A stretch of 64,000 nt of DNA from Paratinospora sagittata (GCA_035771175.1 CM069612.1:23728987-23792986); one strand, 5' to 3'; positions 1-12,460 are shown, counted from the first letter of the stretch. Notes: generated by a model from the sequence alone, not told the origin. Numbers and translations: made by a program.

Positions 1-397
1 GATGTTTAAGGCCTCAAGAAGTTCAAACAGGTCTGCAACCATGTCATTGAAGTTCACCTTTTCTGGTTCAGGAGGCTGTTCTGAGAGCCCATACCCTCTG
101 AAATCAATTGCAAGTGCCCTATACCCAGCATTTGCAACTGCAATCATCTGGTGTCTCCATGTATACCATATCTCTGGGAACCCATGAAGGAACAACACCA
201 CCTTGTCACCTAATCACCACAAAATCTCAGTTCCAAGCACTAAATACCAATTAAATCAAACACAATTCTGTTAAACTAAGCTAAAAAAGAAAAAAATTAA
301 AAGTTGGGAACTTAGATTAATCGTTACCTGATCCAATCTCAGCAACATGAAGCTTAATTCCTCTTACAGGAACAAAATTGTGCTGTATTGGATCCAT
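1..397 (-). CDS. Epoxide hydrolase (alpha/beta hydrolase), 5' part only
   Basis: Two exons are visible. Exon 1 is 397 to 328 (starts MDPIQHNFVPVRGIKLHVAE, phase-1 donor GT at 327-326). Exon 2 runs from 209 off the left edge. Spliced, the protein reads on through GDKVVLFLHGFPEIWYTWRHQM and an FRGYGLSE segment. HGFP at about residues 32-35 is the oxyanion-hole motif of soluble epoxide hydrolases and related alpha/beta hydrolases, and RGYG-S is also typical of that group. The nucleophile aspartate and the His/Asp charge relay lie outside the window. Such enzymes hydrolyse epoxides (fatty-acid epoxides, for example) to diols and are usually cytosolic or peroxisomal in plants. The family call is firm; the substrate is unknown. 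The gene is transcribed out of the window, so its promoter lies at about 398-900. Confidence 0.85.
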
Positions 398-2919
398 TTG
401 GGTGAGTGAGTGGTGCTGGGAAATTGGACTTCTTTACTAGATAATGGCATGTGATTGTGATGCTTGTGGAGTTCAAATGTTTTGCAAACTTCTTTTAATA
501 GAAGAGAAAGGTAAGTTCTATGTGTCAACAAGACTCACTTTTCTAGTGGAAAACATGGTTTGATAAAGCGATTTAGGGAGAGAGAGGCCACTTAGCTTGT
601 AATGGAAAAGCAGGAACAGAGATTAATTTGGAATTTTCTGTGAGTCTTTTGAAATTAACGAGATGGGCGAGGGTGACATGCTTGTTTTTAGCTCTATTTT
701 CACTGATAAATCAAAGAATCAGGTAAAACATGATGACCTTGTGAAAATGATTTGGGCCATTTTACATTGTGCACATAAATTTCATCATCTCGTATAAAAT
801 TTAAAGAGTAATACTATTTTTAAACGTAATTTTTAATTTATATTGACGGGACGTTGTTTATATATAATATATAAAAAAAATTATAATAATAGAACTACTT
901 ACATCATATATTATCATGTAATACAATGTTAAAAAAAATATTGAGAAATATATCTCCTAAACATTTTTTTAATTTAAAATCTTTTTTTTCATATTTAGAA
1001 TTACATGATTAAATATTTGCAACCTAACCTTGAAGAATGATTTGGGCTATTCAACCTCTTATTTTTTAAAATAAAGATTTCTTAAATAAAAAAATATTTA
1101 AATGTGTTGTACTGTCATCAAAAAAATAAAAATAAAAATTATGTTGTACTCTAAAAAGGAACTTTAGTAAATAGGTTTTTAATATAATTCTTTTAGGTCA
1201 CGTAGGCCCTGTTCATCTAGTTAATGTCCCTCTCTTTCACAAGTAAGAGAGTTCAAGTCTTGACACCAACAAAATAAAGGGTCAACTATTATTGATAATG
1301 TTCAATGATTTTGTTGTAGGCTTTTCACCTTACTTGTCAGGATTATGTATCCTTAATCGAAAGGCTTTGCTCTCTTGTGCTCCGGTTTCTGTCTAATTTT
1401 ATTTGAGGCTTATACACCAATTTTGTGAATCTGTTGTTCTTTAGAATAATTCATGATGTTGATAAAATGTATTTTTTTACATACGAAGGAAGCAATAGAA
1501 TGAGAAAAAATTGTTTTCTTGAAATAGAGTTAAATTAAAGAGGACTTGTTACATCAATTATTACTTGAATTTATTAAATCAGACTAGCAAAAGGTTAGGA
1601 GTTAAGTGTTGACTTAACGTTTGATAAAGCAAGGTGGAGGAAACAAATCTATATGGCTAACCCATGTAGTTAAAAACAAAGAAGAAAAGAAGAAGAAAAG
1701 CTTAGTTGAATTGATTTTGGAAGAAAACTCTAAAATCTGTGTATTGAAAACTAGTTTGGATGGCATATTTTGTAAATTAAGAAATTTCGCTTACTATCAG
1801 TTGTACAAAGTTTTGTTATAAAATCTTTTTTCAAAAGAAAAAAAAAATTTACTACAAGTCATATGGAATTTGGTGGATTAATTGGCAAGAATTATATTAT
1901 TGGCTATTTAGAAAAGCTTGCTTTATGATGAAAAAACAAATACTTTGTTGTGAGGGTATAGGATTTTAAGGCTTTTTTTATAAAAAGAAAAATAAGAAAA
2001 AGAAATATTAGAGAGTCGAGTAATCAACTGGGATTTTTTTTTTCTTTTTTTTTTTGCTGAACTGGGTTTAGACCCTAATGTATTCCCGTGAGGTGTCAGA
2101 CTCTTTTAGGATGCACTAATCCCTATACTAATCGGTATGTCCCCGGATTATCATCATCAAGAAGAGCGTTATCAGTCGAGTTTGATAATCTGTCATTTCT
2201 ATTAGCATTACTTATTTTGATATAACCTATGTTAGGAAGCCTTTATCCTCAGCAGGTGCCCGCACAAATCTATAATATATACTTAATAACTCACTCCAAA
2301 GGAGACTCCTCAGCGCGCCACGTCAGCATGCTTAGAAAATCATGTTTGACCCAAAAAAAAAAATTGTGGACTAATTCTTAATTTTGAAGATCTATTATGA
2401 ATTAACCCCACAACCATACCTAAACAGTCATATAAAAATAAGTGTTCAGACTATTTTTTTTTTAAAGTAGCAATCCTCTACGCCAGCTTATCCACATTAT
2501 AAAGACTAATCTACTTGGAATGGGTACCACTAAAGGAACATAGTGGCATCGATATCAAATGAGTCTATAACATCCCAAGGATAAGCATTAAAATAAAAAT
2601 TGTGGACTAATTCTTAATTTTGAAGACATAATAATGATCAGCTGACAAAAAAATATTAAAAAATGGGAGTATGATCTTAACCTCATTGGTTAATTTAGCA
2701 TTTCTACTTAATCATTTTGTCCAAACGTACTGTTGCCCATGTGATCTTGCAGCCTTTCTTGACTACTGTTACATGAAGATTTTTCCTGATTTTGTCTTAG
2801 TTGTGAGAGATGGCCATGGATGGTTGTCCGTCCTGATCTTCTGCCTAATTTTGTCCAAGTCTGAGAGATGCCGCAGCCTTTCTTGACTATTGCCCATGAA
2901 GTATTGTTACATGTGTTAT
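398..2919. other. AT-rich spacer
   Basis: No gene is supported here. The left part should contain the promoter and 5' UTR of the epoxide hydrolase. Around 2745-2900 there is a diverged local duplication (both copies contain CAGCCTTTCTTGACTA). The ORFs present are short and of low complexity. Confidence 0.6.
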
Positions 2920-5302
2920 TGTAACGACCCACTTTTCGCACCATACATTGTGATGATGTGGACTGCCAATACGAGGTCTTGTACACGTAGTTGATGTGTA
3001 TAATACTCGTATACTGTGTTTACGAGGTATTTTAATAAATTTGTGTGTTTGATATGTATTAGTGTATAATGGTCTAATATATGAAATAATCATGTGTTAT
3101 GATCAATTAGGTGTTAAATTACATGTGTTATGGTCAATATCTAAGATATTCACATGTTCATTAAATAATGAATGACTGGTGGAATGAATGAAAATTAAAT
3201 AAAGAATAAGTGTCTTAATCACATTCAGCCACCATGCACTCATTTAGACACCTATTAGCTTGTGCATGCTATGTCATAAGTGTCTTAATCAAATTCAGCC
3301 ACCAAGCACTCATTTAGACACCTATTCCCAAATACAGCCACCATAAACGCATTTAGACACCTAGTAGCTTGTTGGCATGAGTTGTTTGTGGCTGAAATGT
3401 ACAAGTGACGTTGCATAACTGAATATTGAGCTAGAGAGAAAATGAGAATACGGGTGAGGAAGGAGGAGATTTGGAGCTCCAAATGAAGGTGAGCTACATG
3501 GGTTTTGATGTGAAAATTAATGATTTTTGTTTGCTCCTCTCTTCATTTTCCTCAACATAAGTAACATGCAATGAATTCCTATGGTTAGAAATTGAACCTG
3601 GAGAATGGAAGTTCTGGGTTGGAATGGATTGAATTGGAGGCTCAAATCATGGGAAATGAATTCCTGGACCATTGGTGAGTATCTTGATGATAATTTCACT
3701 GATTTTTCTATGGTTGATTTGGGTATTCTAGACCGTTGCTGAGTAGGGGTTTTGGAACCCAATTTCAGTAATTGAATTGTGATGTTTTGATGTGGCTAAT
3801 TGCTGAAAATTGAGCTTGAGTATTTTGTGATGATAAATTACAGAGATTTAGGTACAAAACTTATCAATTTTTGAGTTTAATGTTAAGCACAAGTATGCTT
3901 GATGTGCTGAAAATGTTAGAGCGTTGGAGATGCTAAAGGTAAATTGGTTATTGATTAATTGGTGGTCAAATGATTAAATTGATTACATGTTTAATTGCTG
4001 AAAACGGATCTTGGTGGTTGGTGTTGCTGAAATTTACAGGGATTGCAATACTGAATTTGATAAAGTTTAGTTGGGTGATGAGCACAAGCTAAGTACTTGT
4101 GCTGCAAAAGTGATGGAGTGAGGAACACATTGGTAAGGTGTTTATTGATGTATTATGATTAAATCAGTGATTAATTAGTGATCAAATGATAATAATTGAT
4201 TAAGTTCATGTGCTGGAATGTATGTTTATGTGTGCAATGTGGAATTGCAGATTATTAAATGGGGATATGAAATGAACAAGTGAAGTACTTGTGTGATAAA
4301 AGTCGAAAATTGGCTAAGTATTGAGATTGTGGACGTAGGCAAATCTTGTATATGTGAGTATAGTTTTCTTGATTTGGTTCTTGTATGACATTGTACGCAT
4401 ATAAAATGTTTGATTGTATGCATGTTATATATATATATAATGCATTGAGTTTTATGGATCATGCAAACTGATTTTAGCACTTGGAGTTTGTAATGATGAG
4501 GCTTTGCGATTCCTCATTGTCATTTCGTTAGGACTTAGACCCAGATGAGGTTTTGCGAGTCCTCACTGTCAGTAGGTCTGTCCTAACAAGGGTTGCGATC
4601 CTTGAAATGACTGTGAATTGGGTGATGAGAAGCTGTGTCTACCTTGTACGGCCATACAAGGGTTAGACCCGCTCTCTTGCCTTGCGGAGGAGGGAGATTG
4701 TGCATTGTGGTATTGAAAATCATGCAATTTATGTTGTTGACATGTATGATATATTCGTTAAATGATGCATGTGTTGAATAAGTGTTTGAAATGATTTTAA
4801 ATGTCATATTTCTCTAAATGTATATACTTGTCATCTCAAGAACTATATTCACTGAGCTGTTGTTTGCTCACCTCATTTCCTCCAATATTTCAGGTATTGA
4901 GTCGAAGGGAAAAGGAAAAACTCCGTGAGTGATAATCACGTGAGCCTTTGTCTAGTATGTGTGTGTAGGCTTGGAGGAAATAAATTATATTTTTGTTATT
5001 TTGATATGTATACTTATCACACATTATATATATATATATATATATGTATTATCATCTAGATGGGATGTGTGGGCATATATATAGCTTAATATATTGGATG
5101 ATGAAATGAAAATGTGACGTGTTAATGAGATCTATATTGGATTTGATTTGTGGTATAGGAAAAAAAAAATTCTATACATTTTGGGAAGAATTGTGAGAGT
5201 ACGTGAAGGCTGACAGTGTATTATATACTGTATATGAGTATGTACAGTGTATAGTACACTGTGCCGGTCATGACGTCAACCTACGTCGGGGGCGTCGTGA
5301 CA
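2920..5302 (+). repeat. 5' LTR of the outer Gypsy element
   Basis: The LTR begins TGTAACGACCC and ends GGCGTCGTGACA (TG...CA termini), about 2.38 kb. The start is fixed by its repeat at 19781 after a polypurine tract, the end by the primer-binding site that follows. A related LTR lies at 40041-42401. A short (TA)n tract sits near 5021-5045. Confidence 0.85.
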
Positions 5303-5306
5303 ATAT

Positions 5307-5318
5307 TAGTATCAGAGC
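5307..5318 (+). other. Primer-binding site of the outer element
   Basis: TAGTATCAGAGC lies four bases after the 5' LTR. It differs by one base from the TGGTATCAGAGC site complementary to the 3' end of initiator methionine tRNA, used by many plant LTR elements. Confidence 0.7.
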
Positions 5319-6452
5319 ATAAGTTTAAAATTCGTAAAAAGATAAAAGCTTTATGATATTATGATTGTTTAAATGGGTATACATATGGGTAGTCCTAATA
5401 TGTTGAGCCTAATCCAATATGTTATCTTGCCTGAGAATCACCTATGTCGGTGAACTCTAGATGTGTGGAAAAGACCAGTCAAGATTAACAATGGAAATTG
5501 CTGATCAAGAAAGGATCAGAAGGCTGAAAGAAAAAGAACTGGATGTAATCCAGTGATAATAAACTATATAACTGATATATGGCTAGTGAAACGAAATGCA
5601 TAGCTTATGAGCTTGTGGTAAAGTTGTAATGTGAGAAAGACAGAGGCTTGAATCATTGATAGCTCCAGATGTGGGTGCCAATGGTGTGAGTATTTCTGTA
5701 AAAACAGACTGAAGTCAAACTAAAATAAATAGAAGGTCTCAATGATAAGCCAGATGGAATGAAAAGATGTGAAAATTATGAAAACTTTCAGGAAAAGAAA
5801 CTTTCCTAACTTAACTGGCAGTCTGATAGTAGACGTAGTAAAGAATTTGTTACTCTGCTTGGAGACCAACTTAGAGAATGATTAAGTCTCTGCCACTGAT
5901 AAAGCACATTAGCTAAGTTTTAGCTAACTGATGATAAGAGATTATAGAAAAGTGGGTTAAGGACTCCTGATATGATTAAGGCATGAGATTAATTAAAGAA
6001 GCTATTTTATGATGGCTTCTATCATCATGCTGAAATGGATTTAAGGCATGAAAAAGGTTATCTTGTTAAAATGTAGTGACATGCCTAACCAGAAATACAA
6101 ACATGAATTAAATAGACTGGTATAGTTTATTTTTGGAATGATCATTCTGAGAATGATAAGGATCTAGAATAAATTCCAGTATCCTATACGACAGGTTTGA
6201 TAATTGTTGGGTTATAACTATATGCGTAAGTTGTGAGGCAACCTATAGATCTTAGGTTAGCCAATGTTGTGGTGAAATTATTAACACCAACAATACTAGT
6301 AAGATAGCTTGTACCGTCGTTTGAAGCCGAGTCATCAACACCAGTGTTAGGTAAAAAGAGAAATAAGGAATGTAAGGAAATGTTGGGGCAAGAATATGAA
6401 ATTAAAGATGAGTTAAACATTGAGTAAGGTTGAGATTTTGGCAGTATTAGTG
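5319..6452 (+). pseudogene. Degenerate gag region of the outer element
   Basis: Position just after the primer-binding site is that of gag. No ORF of useful length survives and no gag motif can be read with confidence. The last five bases (TAGTG) are the left target duplication of the nested element. Confidence 0.45.
6448..6452. repeat. Target site duplication, left copy (TAGTG)
   Basis: TAGTG directly precedes the 5' LTR and recurs at 16687-16691 directly after the 3' LTR. Five bases is the standard Gypsy length. This fixes both ends of the nested element. Confidence 0.92.
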
Positions 6453-9400
6453 TGTGACGCCCCGAAAATTATTTCATCTAGCCCATAACCAAATTGCATT
6501 TTTGCCCAAACTCTATGTGTTGTTTGATGATTGTTTAATGTTTGTATAGTTGATGCTTGATAATGTATATAAATATATGTATCATAAATTGTATATGAGT
6601 CATGTTAAATTAAAGTATAATGCATATGTTATGATTTATGCATGGGCTCATTAAACCATGAATTGATATGGGTTAGGATTGATTGAATAAAAGGATAAAT
6701 GAGAATGAAAATTTGGTGTATTAAATGGATTGAACATTTAAAATACATGGAAGCATGAGATTGGTTAAAATACATGTGGTTGGTATGGGTAGTATGAGAC
6801 CAACACATGTGAAGGTTGGTGCATGAAAATGGACAAGTGTCCCATGCTCACTTCTAGAATCCAAGAATGTGCTAGCAAATGAGGTGAGTGGAGGAGAGAA
6901 TCCAAGAATGTGCTAGCAAATGAGGTGAGTGGATGAGAGAATCCAAGAATGTGCTAGAAAATGAGGTGAGTGGAGGAGAGAATCCAAGAATTTTCTAGAA
7001 AATGAGGTGAGTGGAGGAGGGAATCAAGGAAGTGCTAGAAAGAGGTGAGTGGAGAGAAAGGAAAGAAGAAGAGAAAGAAAAGAAGAGAAAGGAAAGAAGA
7101 AGAGAAGGAAGGAGAGAGTTGCAGGAGGAAGATCCCTGCGACGTTTCCATCAAAGAGGTGGATCTTTGGAATATACGGTCAGATTGAGCTCAAATTTTAT
7201 CAGCACGTTCGTAGCTTATGGTTCTTCATTCTGGTCGGTGGAGATCTTGATCAGAGGTTTCGTCTAAGAGATCTAACCTCTCAAACAAAGCTGGTCGGAA
7301 AGTCTAGATTTCTCGCACCGTTTCGGTAAAACTTATAGATCTACTAAATCTACCGTTAGATGGCTACCAAATTTGGGTATGTCGTTTAAAACTGATATTT
7401 CTACAATCGGAACGGTGGAGATCGTAATTAAAGGCTTTTTCTAAGAGATATAATCTCTCAAACGAAGCTGGTCGGAATTTCTGGGTTTCTCATGCCGTTT
7501 CGGTCAAACTTGTATATCTCCTCAATCTACCGTTGGATGGATATAAAATTTGGGTATGTAGTGTATAACAGAAATTTCCGTATTCTGAACGGTGGAGATG
7601 TATATACAATTAGTAGTTTTTGTGATATAGCCATTTGATTTTGGGTATCTGCAGCAGGAAAGGAGAAACTGTCTGATTAGACACTTGTTCATCAAAGATA
7701 CATATCTTTTCGGTCCACCGTTGGATTGGGCTGATATTTGGACAGAAGGTTTGTTTCTTCACATACTTCAATCTGTACGGTTGATTTTGTGATTACATAT
7801 TTCTATTGGTAGATTAATACATCTGAACAGAATATTAAATGAAGAATTGGTAAGGTGCTTGTATTGGACCTAAATTTAGAATATGATCTTAGACATTTCC
7901 AAATAGCTTGCATGTCAACTATGTTGACCTAGTTGCCATTGTTGATGAAACCATGATGCAAAATCAGTAATATACATGGCTGAACATGGTGACCTAGTGT
8001 AAATCGACAATATGGCCTAAGTATGGAAAATTTCATATTTTAGGGCTTTTGATGCTTTTGGCCTAGAATCATTGAATTGATGCAACTTATGTTTAATTAA
8101 GCATGATTAGGGTTGATTATGCTACTGATTTGGTGGTTGTGACCATATCATGGGTTAGGCCTATTTGTGATTAAGTGACCCAATTTGGGCATGTTTATGC
8201 CTAAGGAATTGAAAATCAGTATCTTTTGATTAATAGAATGGTTTATGAATGAGAACTATGCATTAGAGGCCTAAGTCATGTGATTTGAGTTGAATGATGG
8301 GATTAGATGAGATTTAGGCCTATTGTCTATATGTGAGATGATTTAGGGTTGATGTGTAATGTCTATGTGATTGAGCATAGAAATTGACGTATGGTAGGAC
8401 ATTGATGAATGTTTCAGGATCTTGATTGGGTTGATTCGGTTTGGAGGTCGTGTGTGGTTAAATACTCTCGCGAGGCTTGGTTGTGAGTAGACTTCATTTA
8501 TGATTATATCTTTTATGTCATCATATCACTTATATATATTGTATCTTGAAAGCATGAATGTGTTCTAATGTTTTGAATGATGCATTGATTTGAGAAAACC
8601 TTATGACTTTGGTTGGACCCATCTATCTGGCTAATAGGGGGACTTAACCTTGTCATAAGAGGGTTTTAGGAAAGGAAATGATTGGGATCAACGGCACGGT
8701 GAAATAGACGTGTACTAGTAACCCAAATAAACATGATTGGGATCAACGGCACGGTGAAATAGACGTGTACTAGTAACCCAAGGCATGTGGAATGTGGATC
8801 CAAATTGATAAACTTTTACCTGCATCGAACCTATTATAAATGCTTGATATCTATATGTTATGAGCTTTTAATCATGCTACACATTGACATGCATACATGG
8901 TTTTTATTGATGAGTATTGATAGCATATTTGAATTCTATTCACTGGGCATCGTTGGCTCACCCTCATTTTCCTCTTTCAGGTCCTTCTGTCCCGAATAAG
9001 GGCAAAGGAGTAGTCATATCTTGAGGGCCTTGCCTGCGAGAGAATCCAAGGCCTCGATGTGAGTTGAGAGGCATTTTGATTGAATTGTGTTTAAATTATG
9101 AAGTACTATATTTTGGATTATGTAATTATAACACTTACCACATTGTAGTATGGGTGAGTTGGGACTTGTTAGATAGACTATGTGGGCATATGACGGTTTT
9201 ATTTGTACCCACAATTTTGGACTTTATGAGTATGTCAATTTTAATGGACTGTAGGGATTATGATTATTATTTATGGTTCATTTTTTTATGGATTATCTCT
9301 TGTCTTGGATGATTAATACGGTGGGTAGTTTTGTTTAATACCTTTTGATATCATATTGTTGTTTGGGATAAGGCTTGTAGGGTCTCAACCACCTCACGGG

Positions 9401-9501
9401 AGTTGAGGAGTGGTCGGAGATGCCTACGCCGGGCGTCCCGCTCCGGCATTCCGCATGCCATTCCCTGCGGGGTTGGTGGTCCGGGGCGCGGGGTCGCCAC
9501 A
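6453..9501 (+). repeat. 5' LTR of the nested element
   Basis: Begins TGTGACGCCCCG and ends GGGGTCGCCACA, 3,049 bp. It contains a five-fold 41-bp tandem array (6856-7050), a two-copy 55-bp repeat near 8683-8780 and a diverged two-copy block around 7260-7560. Basic Glu/Lys/Arg-rich ORFs near 7045 come from purine-rich repeats and are not genes. If it acts as a promoter, it drives transcription towards the RKD gene. Confidence 0.92.
6856..7050 (+). repeat. 41-bp tandem array in the 5' LTR
   Basis: About 4.8 copies of a unit containing GAGGTGAGTGGA, each starting near AGAATCCAAG, with small differences between copies. The same array occurs in the 3' LTR from about 14041, so it predates the insertion. 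Confidence 0.85.
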
Positions 9502-9503
9502 GT

Positions 9504-9515
9504 TGGTATCAGAGC
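9504..9515 (+). other. Primer-binding site of the nested element
   Basis: TGGTATCAGAGC, the canonical initiator-tRNA-Met site, starts two bases after the 5' LTR. Confidence 0.88.
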
Positions 9516-9656
9516 CTGATTTTACTAGGTTTGGTCTATGTATTGGACTTAGATAACTTTAACCTAGGAATTGGGTGAGAGATTTAGGTGATTAAAAAGC
9601 TTAAAGGAACTAATTTAAAAGCCTTACTATCATATTTTCTGTGTGTATTATATGAT

Positions 9657-10398
9657 ATGGGTAGTTATGAGGCGGGCACTAGTGGGGCCGAGGCTAGTGG
9701 AGCTGCAGGGGCAGCAGGACCTCAAATGGCTGTACCTCAGCCTATGCCTACACCTGCTCCTATTGATGTGGAGAACCCCACTGATCAACGGATCAGATTG
9801 CTAGAGAAGTTCATGAAGTTAAAGCCTAAGGAATTCACTGGTGGGGTTGACTTGAAGAAGGCCGAAGATTGGCTGAAGAATGTCGAGAAAATCAGTCGCT
9901 TCTTAGAGCTTGATGAGGAGTCTCTGGTTCTATGTGCTGCTCACACACTGGAGAGTGATGCAGAGGACTGGTGGCCTTCAGTGTTGGATACACAGGGGAC
10001 AGTGAAGAGTTGGGACACCTTCAGACGGTTGTTCTTACAGGCTTACGTTCCAGAGACTGAGAGACAGGTTAAGCAACTCGAGTTTTTGAATCTCGCATAG
10101 GGCACCATGTTAGTCAGGGAGTACGAGCTCAGATTTAGGCAGCTCGCAGTTTATGCCCCTGGGTTAGTTCAGACGCCGAGTGACAAGATTATGAGGTTTT
10201 CTTTAAACCTAAAGCCCGCGATCCGACAGGCCTTGTCTGTGACGAAGATGACTGATTTTACCACAGTGGTCCAGAGGGCCAAACAATACAAGTTGGCTGA
10301 GCGGGTTGATGGTATGTCTACACGGGCAGCTCCAGCACGCCTGTCACACCTGCAGCCAGCACTTGTTGACTTTGGAGTCGGAGTTACTATTGGTTAGC
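9657..10398 (+). pseudogene. Partial gag of the nested element, with an in-frame amber stop
   Basis: The likely start is ATG 9657 (MGSYEAGTSG); the frame is open from 9588. An Ala/Gly/Pro-rich N-terminus is followed by the retrotransposon gag core: KPKEFTGGVDLKKAEDWLKN, a DAEDWW motif, and FRRLFLQAYVPETERQVKQL. A TAG at 10098-10100 falls within an otherwise continuous frame, which resumes at once with GTMLVREYELRFRQL; a CAG glutamine is the likely ancestral codon. Homology fades after about 10340 (GMSTRAAPA), before any CCHC zinc knuckle, and a 58-bp tandem array follows. It would supply at most a truncated capsid. The family call is sure. Stop readthrough cannot be judged from sequence. Confidence 0.85.
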
Positions 10399-10425
10399 AA
10401 GCCTGTCGAAGTTCCTATGCATCTG

Positions 10426-10625
10426 CACTCCTGCAGTCAGCCGGTTCATCGCACGCCATTCTTGAGCCGCACGCTCTCCTGTTCAGCCGCATGCTTGTCG
10501 GTTTCATCGCACGCCATTCTTGAGCCGCACGCTCTCCTGTTCAGCCGCATGCTTGTCGGTTTCATCGCACGCCATTCTTGAGCCGCACGCTCTCCTGTTC
10601 AGCCGCATGCTTGTCGGTTCTTCAA
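10426..10625 (+). repeat. 58-bp tandem array at the gag/RKD junction
   Basis: About 3.4 copies of a 58-bp GC-rich unit, with CAGCCGCATGCTTGTCGG starting at 10484, 10542 and 10600. It lies exactly between the end of gag homology and the 5' flank of the RKD gene, and has no counterpart elsewhere in the window. Confidence 0.9.
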
Positions 10626-10779
10626 CACGCTTGTCAGTTCGTTTGTGTGAGTTATACTACTGCTAGTCTGGTTTTCTAGGGGTGGTGGAGTTGGTGATTG
10701 AGTTTGTTGGAGGCTGAGATTTTCTGGGCATTAAAAGGAGAAGATAGTAAAGGAAGAGAGAAAGAAGAGAAGAAATATT

Positions 10780-12085
10780 ATGGCAGGAGGAGAAGGAGGA
10801 GCAGCTCCGGCGCCGAAACAGGATGAGTTGCAGCCACATCCGACGAAGGAGCAGCTGCCCGACATTTCTTACTGCATTACCAGCCCTCCACCATGGCCTA
10901 ACAGAGACATGGTGGATATTGGAGAAGACCCATTTCTCTTCTCAAACCAATTCCACCCACTTGATTTCAGCTGTTCAAGTTTTGGTAGCAGCCCGTATAC
11001 GTGGGAGCCTCTTCTAGAATATGGCTTACGCGAGGCAGTGGTACCACCCTTCATGAATTCTTCAATGGATGAAGATGAATTTCCAAGCCAACTTAATGAA
11101 CTTGAAGAAGCGGAGAAACAACAGATTGTGATGCATGAAAATGGAGAGGGGATGAGTAGTACTGGTACTAATCATGTGGACTTTGGAGGTTTGAATCAAA
11201 TGAGAATTGGATTAGAAGGGGAGAAACAACAAATTGGGATGAATGAAAAGGGAGAGGGGATGATTAGCTGCTGCAGTAGGAGTATTAGTGGTACTGGTAG
11301 TGATCATGAGGAATCGATGACGAAACTGAAGAGGGTGAAGACTCTATCACGCACGAACCTCTCACGCTACTTCTACATGAGCATATCAGAAGCTGCAAAA
11401 GAACTTAAGGTGGGCTTAACGCAGCTGAAGAAGAGGTGCAGGGAATTGGGCATCCCTAGATGGCCTTACAGAAAGTTGATGAGCTTGCAGGTCGTTATAA
11501 AAAATGTTCAGGAATTGGTGGAAGGAGAAGGTGTTTGTGGAGATATGAAGATAAGAGAAGCGTTGAGGTTATTGGAGGAACAAAGGAAATGGCGTCACAG
11601 AAATGCACTGCAGGAAATGGGGGAAGGAGAAGGGGTTAGTAGAGATATGAAGATAAGAGACAGGTTGAGTTTATTGAAGGAACAAAGGAAATGGACTCAG
11701 AGAAAGGTGATGACCTTGCAGACCGTTATGGCAAATGTTGAGGTATTTATCACCATTATATATTGATCTGTATAAGTATTTTGATATCTCAACTTGGGGA
11801 TGTTCTGAGTAAGATAATTACTTGTTAATTAATTATGTACTGCAGGAAATGGGGGAAGGAGAAAGGCTTGGTGGAGATATGAAGATAAAAGATGCTTTGA
11901 GTTTATTGGAAGAAGAAAGGAAGTTGATGGAAGAGATGCCAGATGTGCATCTTCAGGAGAAAACAAAGAAACTAAGGCAGGCTTGGTTCAAGGCCAACTG
12001 CATGAAAAGAAAGGAAACCAACGGCAAGAAAAGAAAAGACATGACGCTAGAGTGGCACCCAGTTGCTATTTCTCGTTTAAATTAA
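10780..12085 (+). CDS. RKD-type RWP-RK transcription factor gene inside the retrotransposon
   Basis: Two exons, 10780-11742 and 11846-12085, encode 400 residues with no stop or frameshift. The N-terminal 190 residues are acidic and divergent. The RWP-RK domain is at about 195-244: FYMSISEAAKELKVGLTQL, KKRCRELGIPRWPYRKLMSL, then KNVQEL, with RWPYRK at 227-232. This is the DNA-binding signature of plant RKD proteins, nuclear regulators of egg-cell identity and early embryogenesis. A coiled-coil module (GEGEG..DMKIR..L.LL.EQRKW) occurs three times in a row, ending in MEEMPDVHLQEKTKKLRQAW as in RKDs. The 103-bp intron (GT 11743, AG 11845) is phase 0. The gene lies in the same orientation as the LTRs and replaces most of pol. 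The start was chosen because it follows a purine-rich leader and gives the longest frame. It may be a functional copy, a retroelement passenger or a decoy; the sequence cannot decide. Confidence 0.9.
11743..11845 (+). other. Intron of the RKD gene
   Basis: 103 bp, GAG|GTATTTATC donor and TACTGCAG acceptor, AT-rich, with in-frame stops. Joining at these sites restores the third coiled-coil repeat (NVE then EMGEGERL). The intron is in the sense orientation of the retroelement transcript. Confidence 0.85.
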
Positions 12086-12460
12086 CAGTTTATCATGTAT
12101 GAAGTGAGTAGTGATTTTCACAAACTTGGCTGAATAAAGTGTCAACTTAAGTAGATCTTGTGATCATTGGTCTTAAGAGATACTGATTAAGCTGTTTTAT
12201 GAGTAGATGCTAGAGTAACTAAATTTATCAAGTCCCCTAAACCCTAAAATGATGGCCAATCATGAAGGTTGCATATCATGTCAGATGATCAATGTGTTAC
12301 TACACTTCTATACCTAAATTAAAAGTAGGGGACTTAAGTTTATGATGTGGAGCAACTGATAACAGTTTGTCTTAAATTAACAATAGACCGAATATCAGAT
12401 GTCTTCATATTGAAATTCTCCATTTTCCTTTAGTAAAAGGGCCTATTCCTATTAGTATGT
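12086..12460 (+). other. Presumed 3' flank of the captured RKD gene
   Basis: AT-rich, no ORF, no retroelement homology that I recognise. It probably represents the 3' UTR and downstream DNA carried with the gene. AACAGTTTATCA at 12084-12095 is shared with the 21-bp array that follows. Confidence 0.5.

Noticed and set aside
7045..7329. Lys/Glu/Arg-rich ORFs in both LTR copies (also 14230-14514)
   Set aside because: They arise from purine-rich tandem repeats in the LTR; composition is low complexity and no domain is present.
8787..9312. Repeated short ORFs in the LTRs (also 15972-16497)
   Set aside because: Identical in both LTRs only because the LTRs are identical; AT-rich, no motif.
10306..10581. 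91-codon ORF across the 58-bp array
   Set aside because: It is the array read in one frame (repeating Ser/His/Leu units), not a protein.
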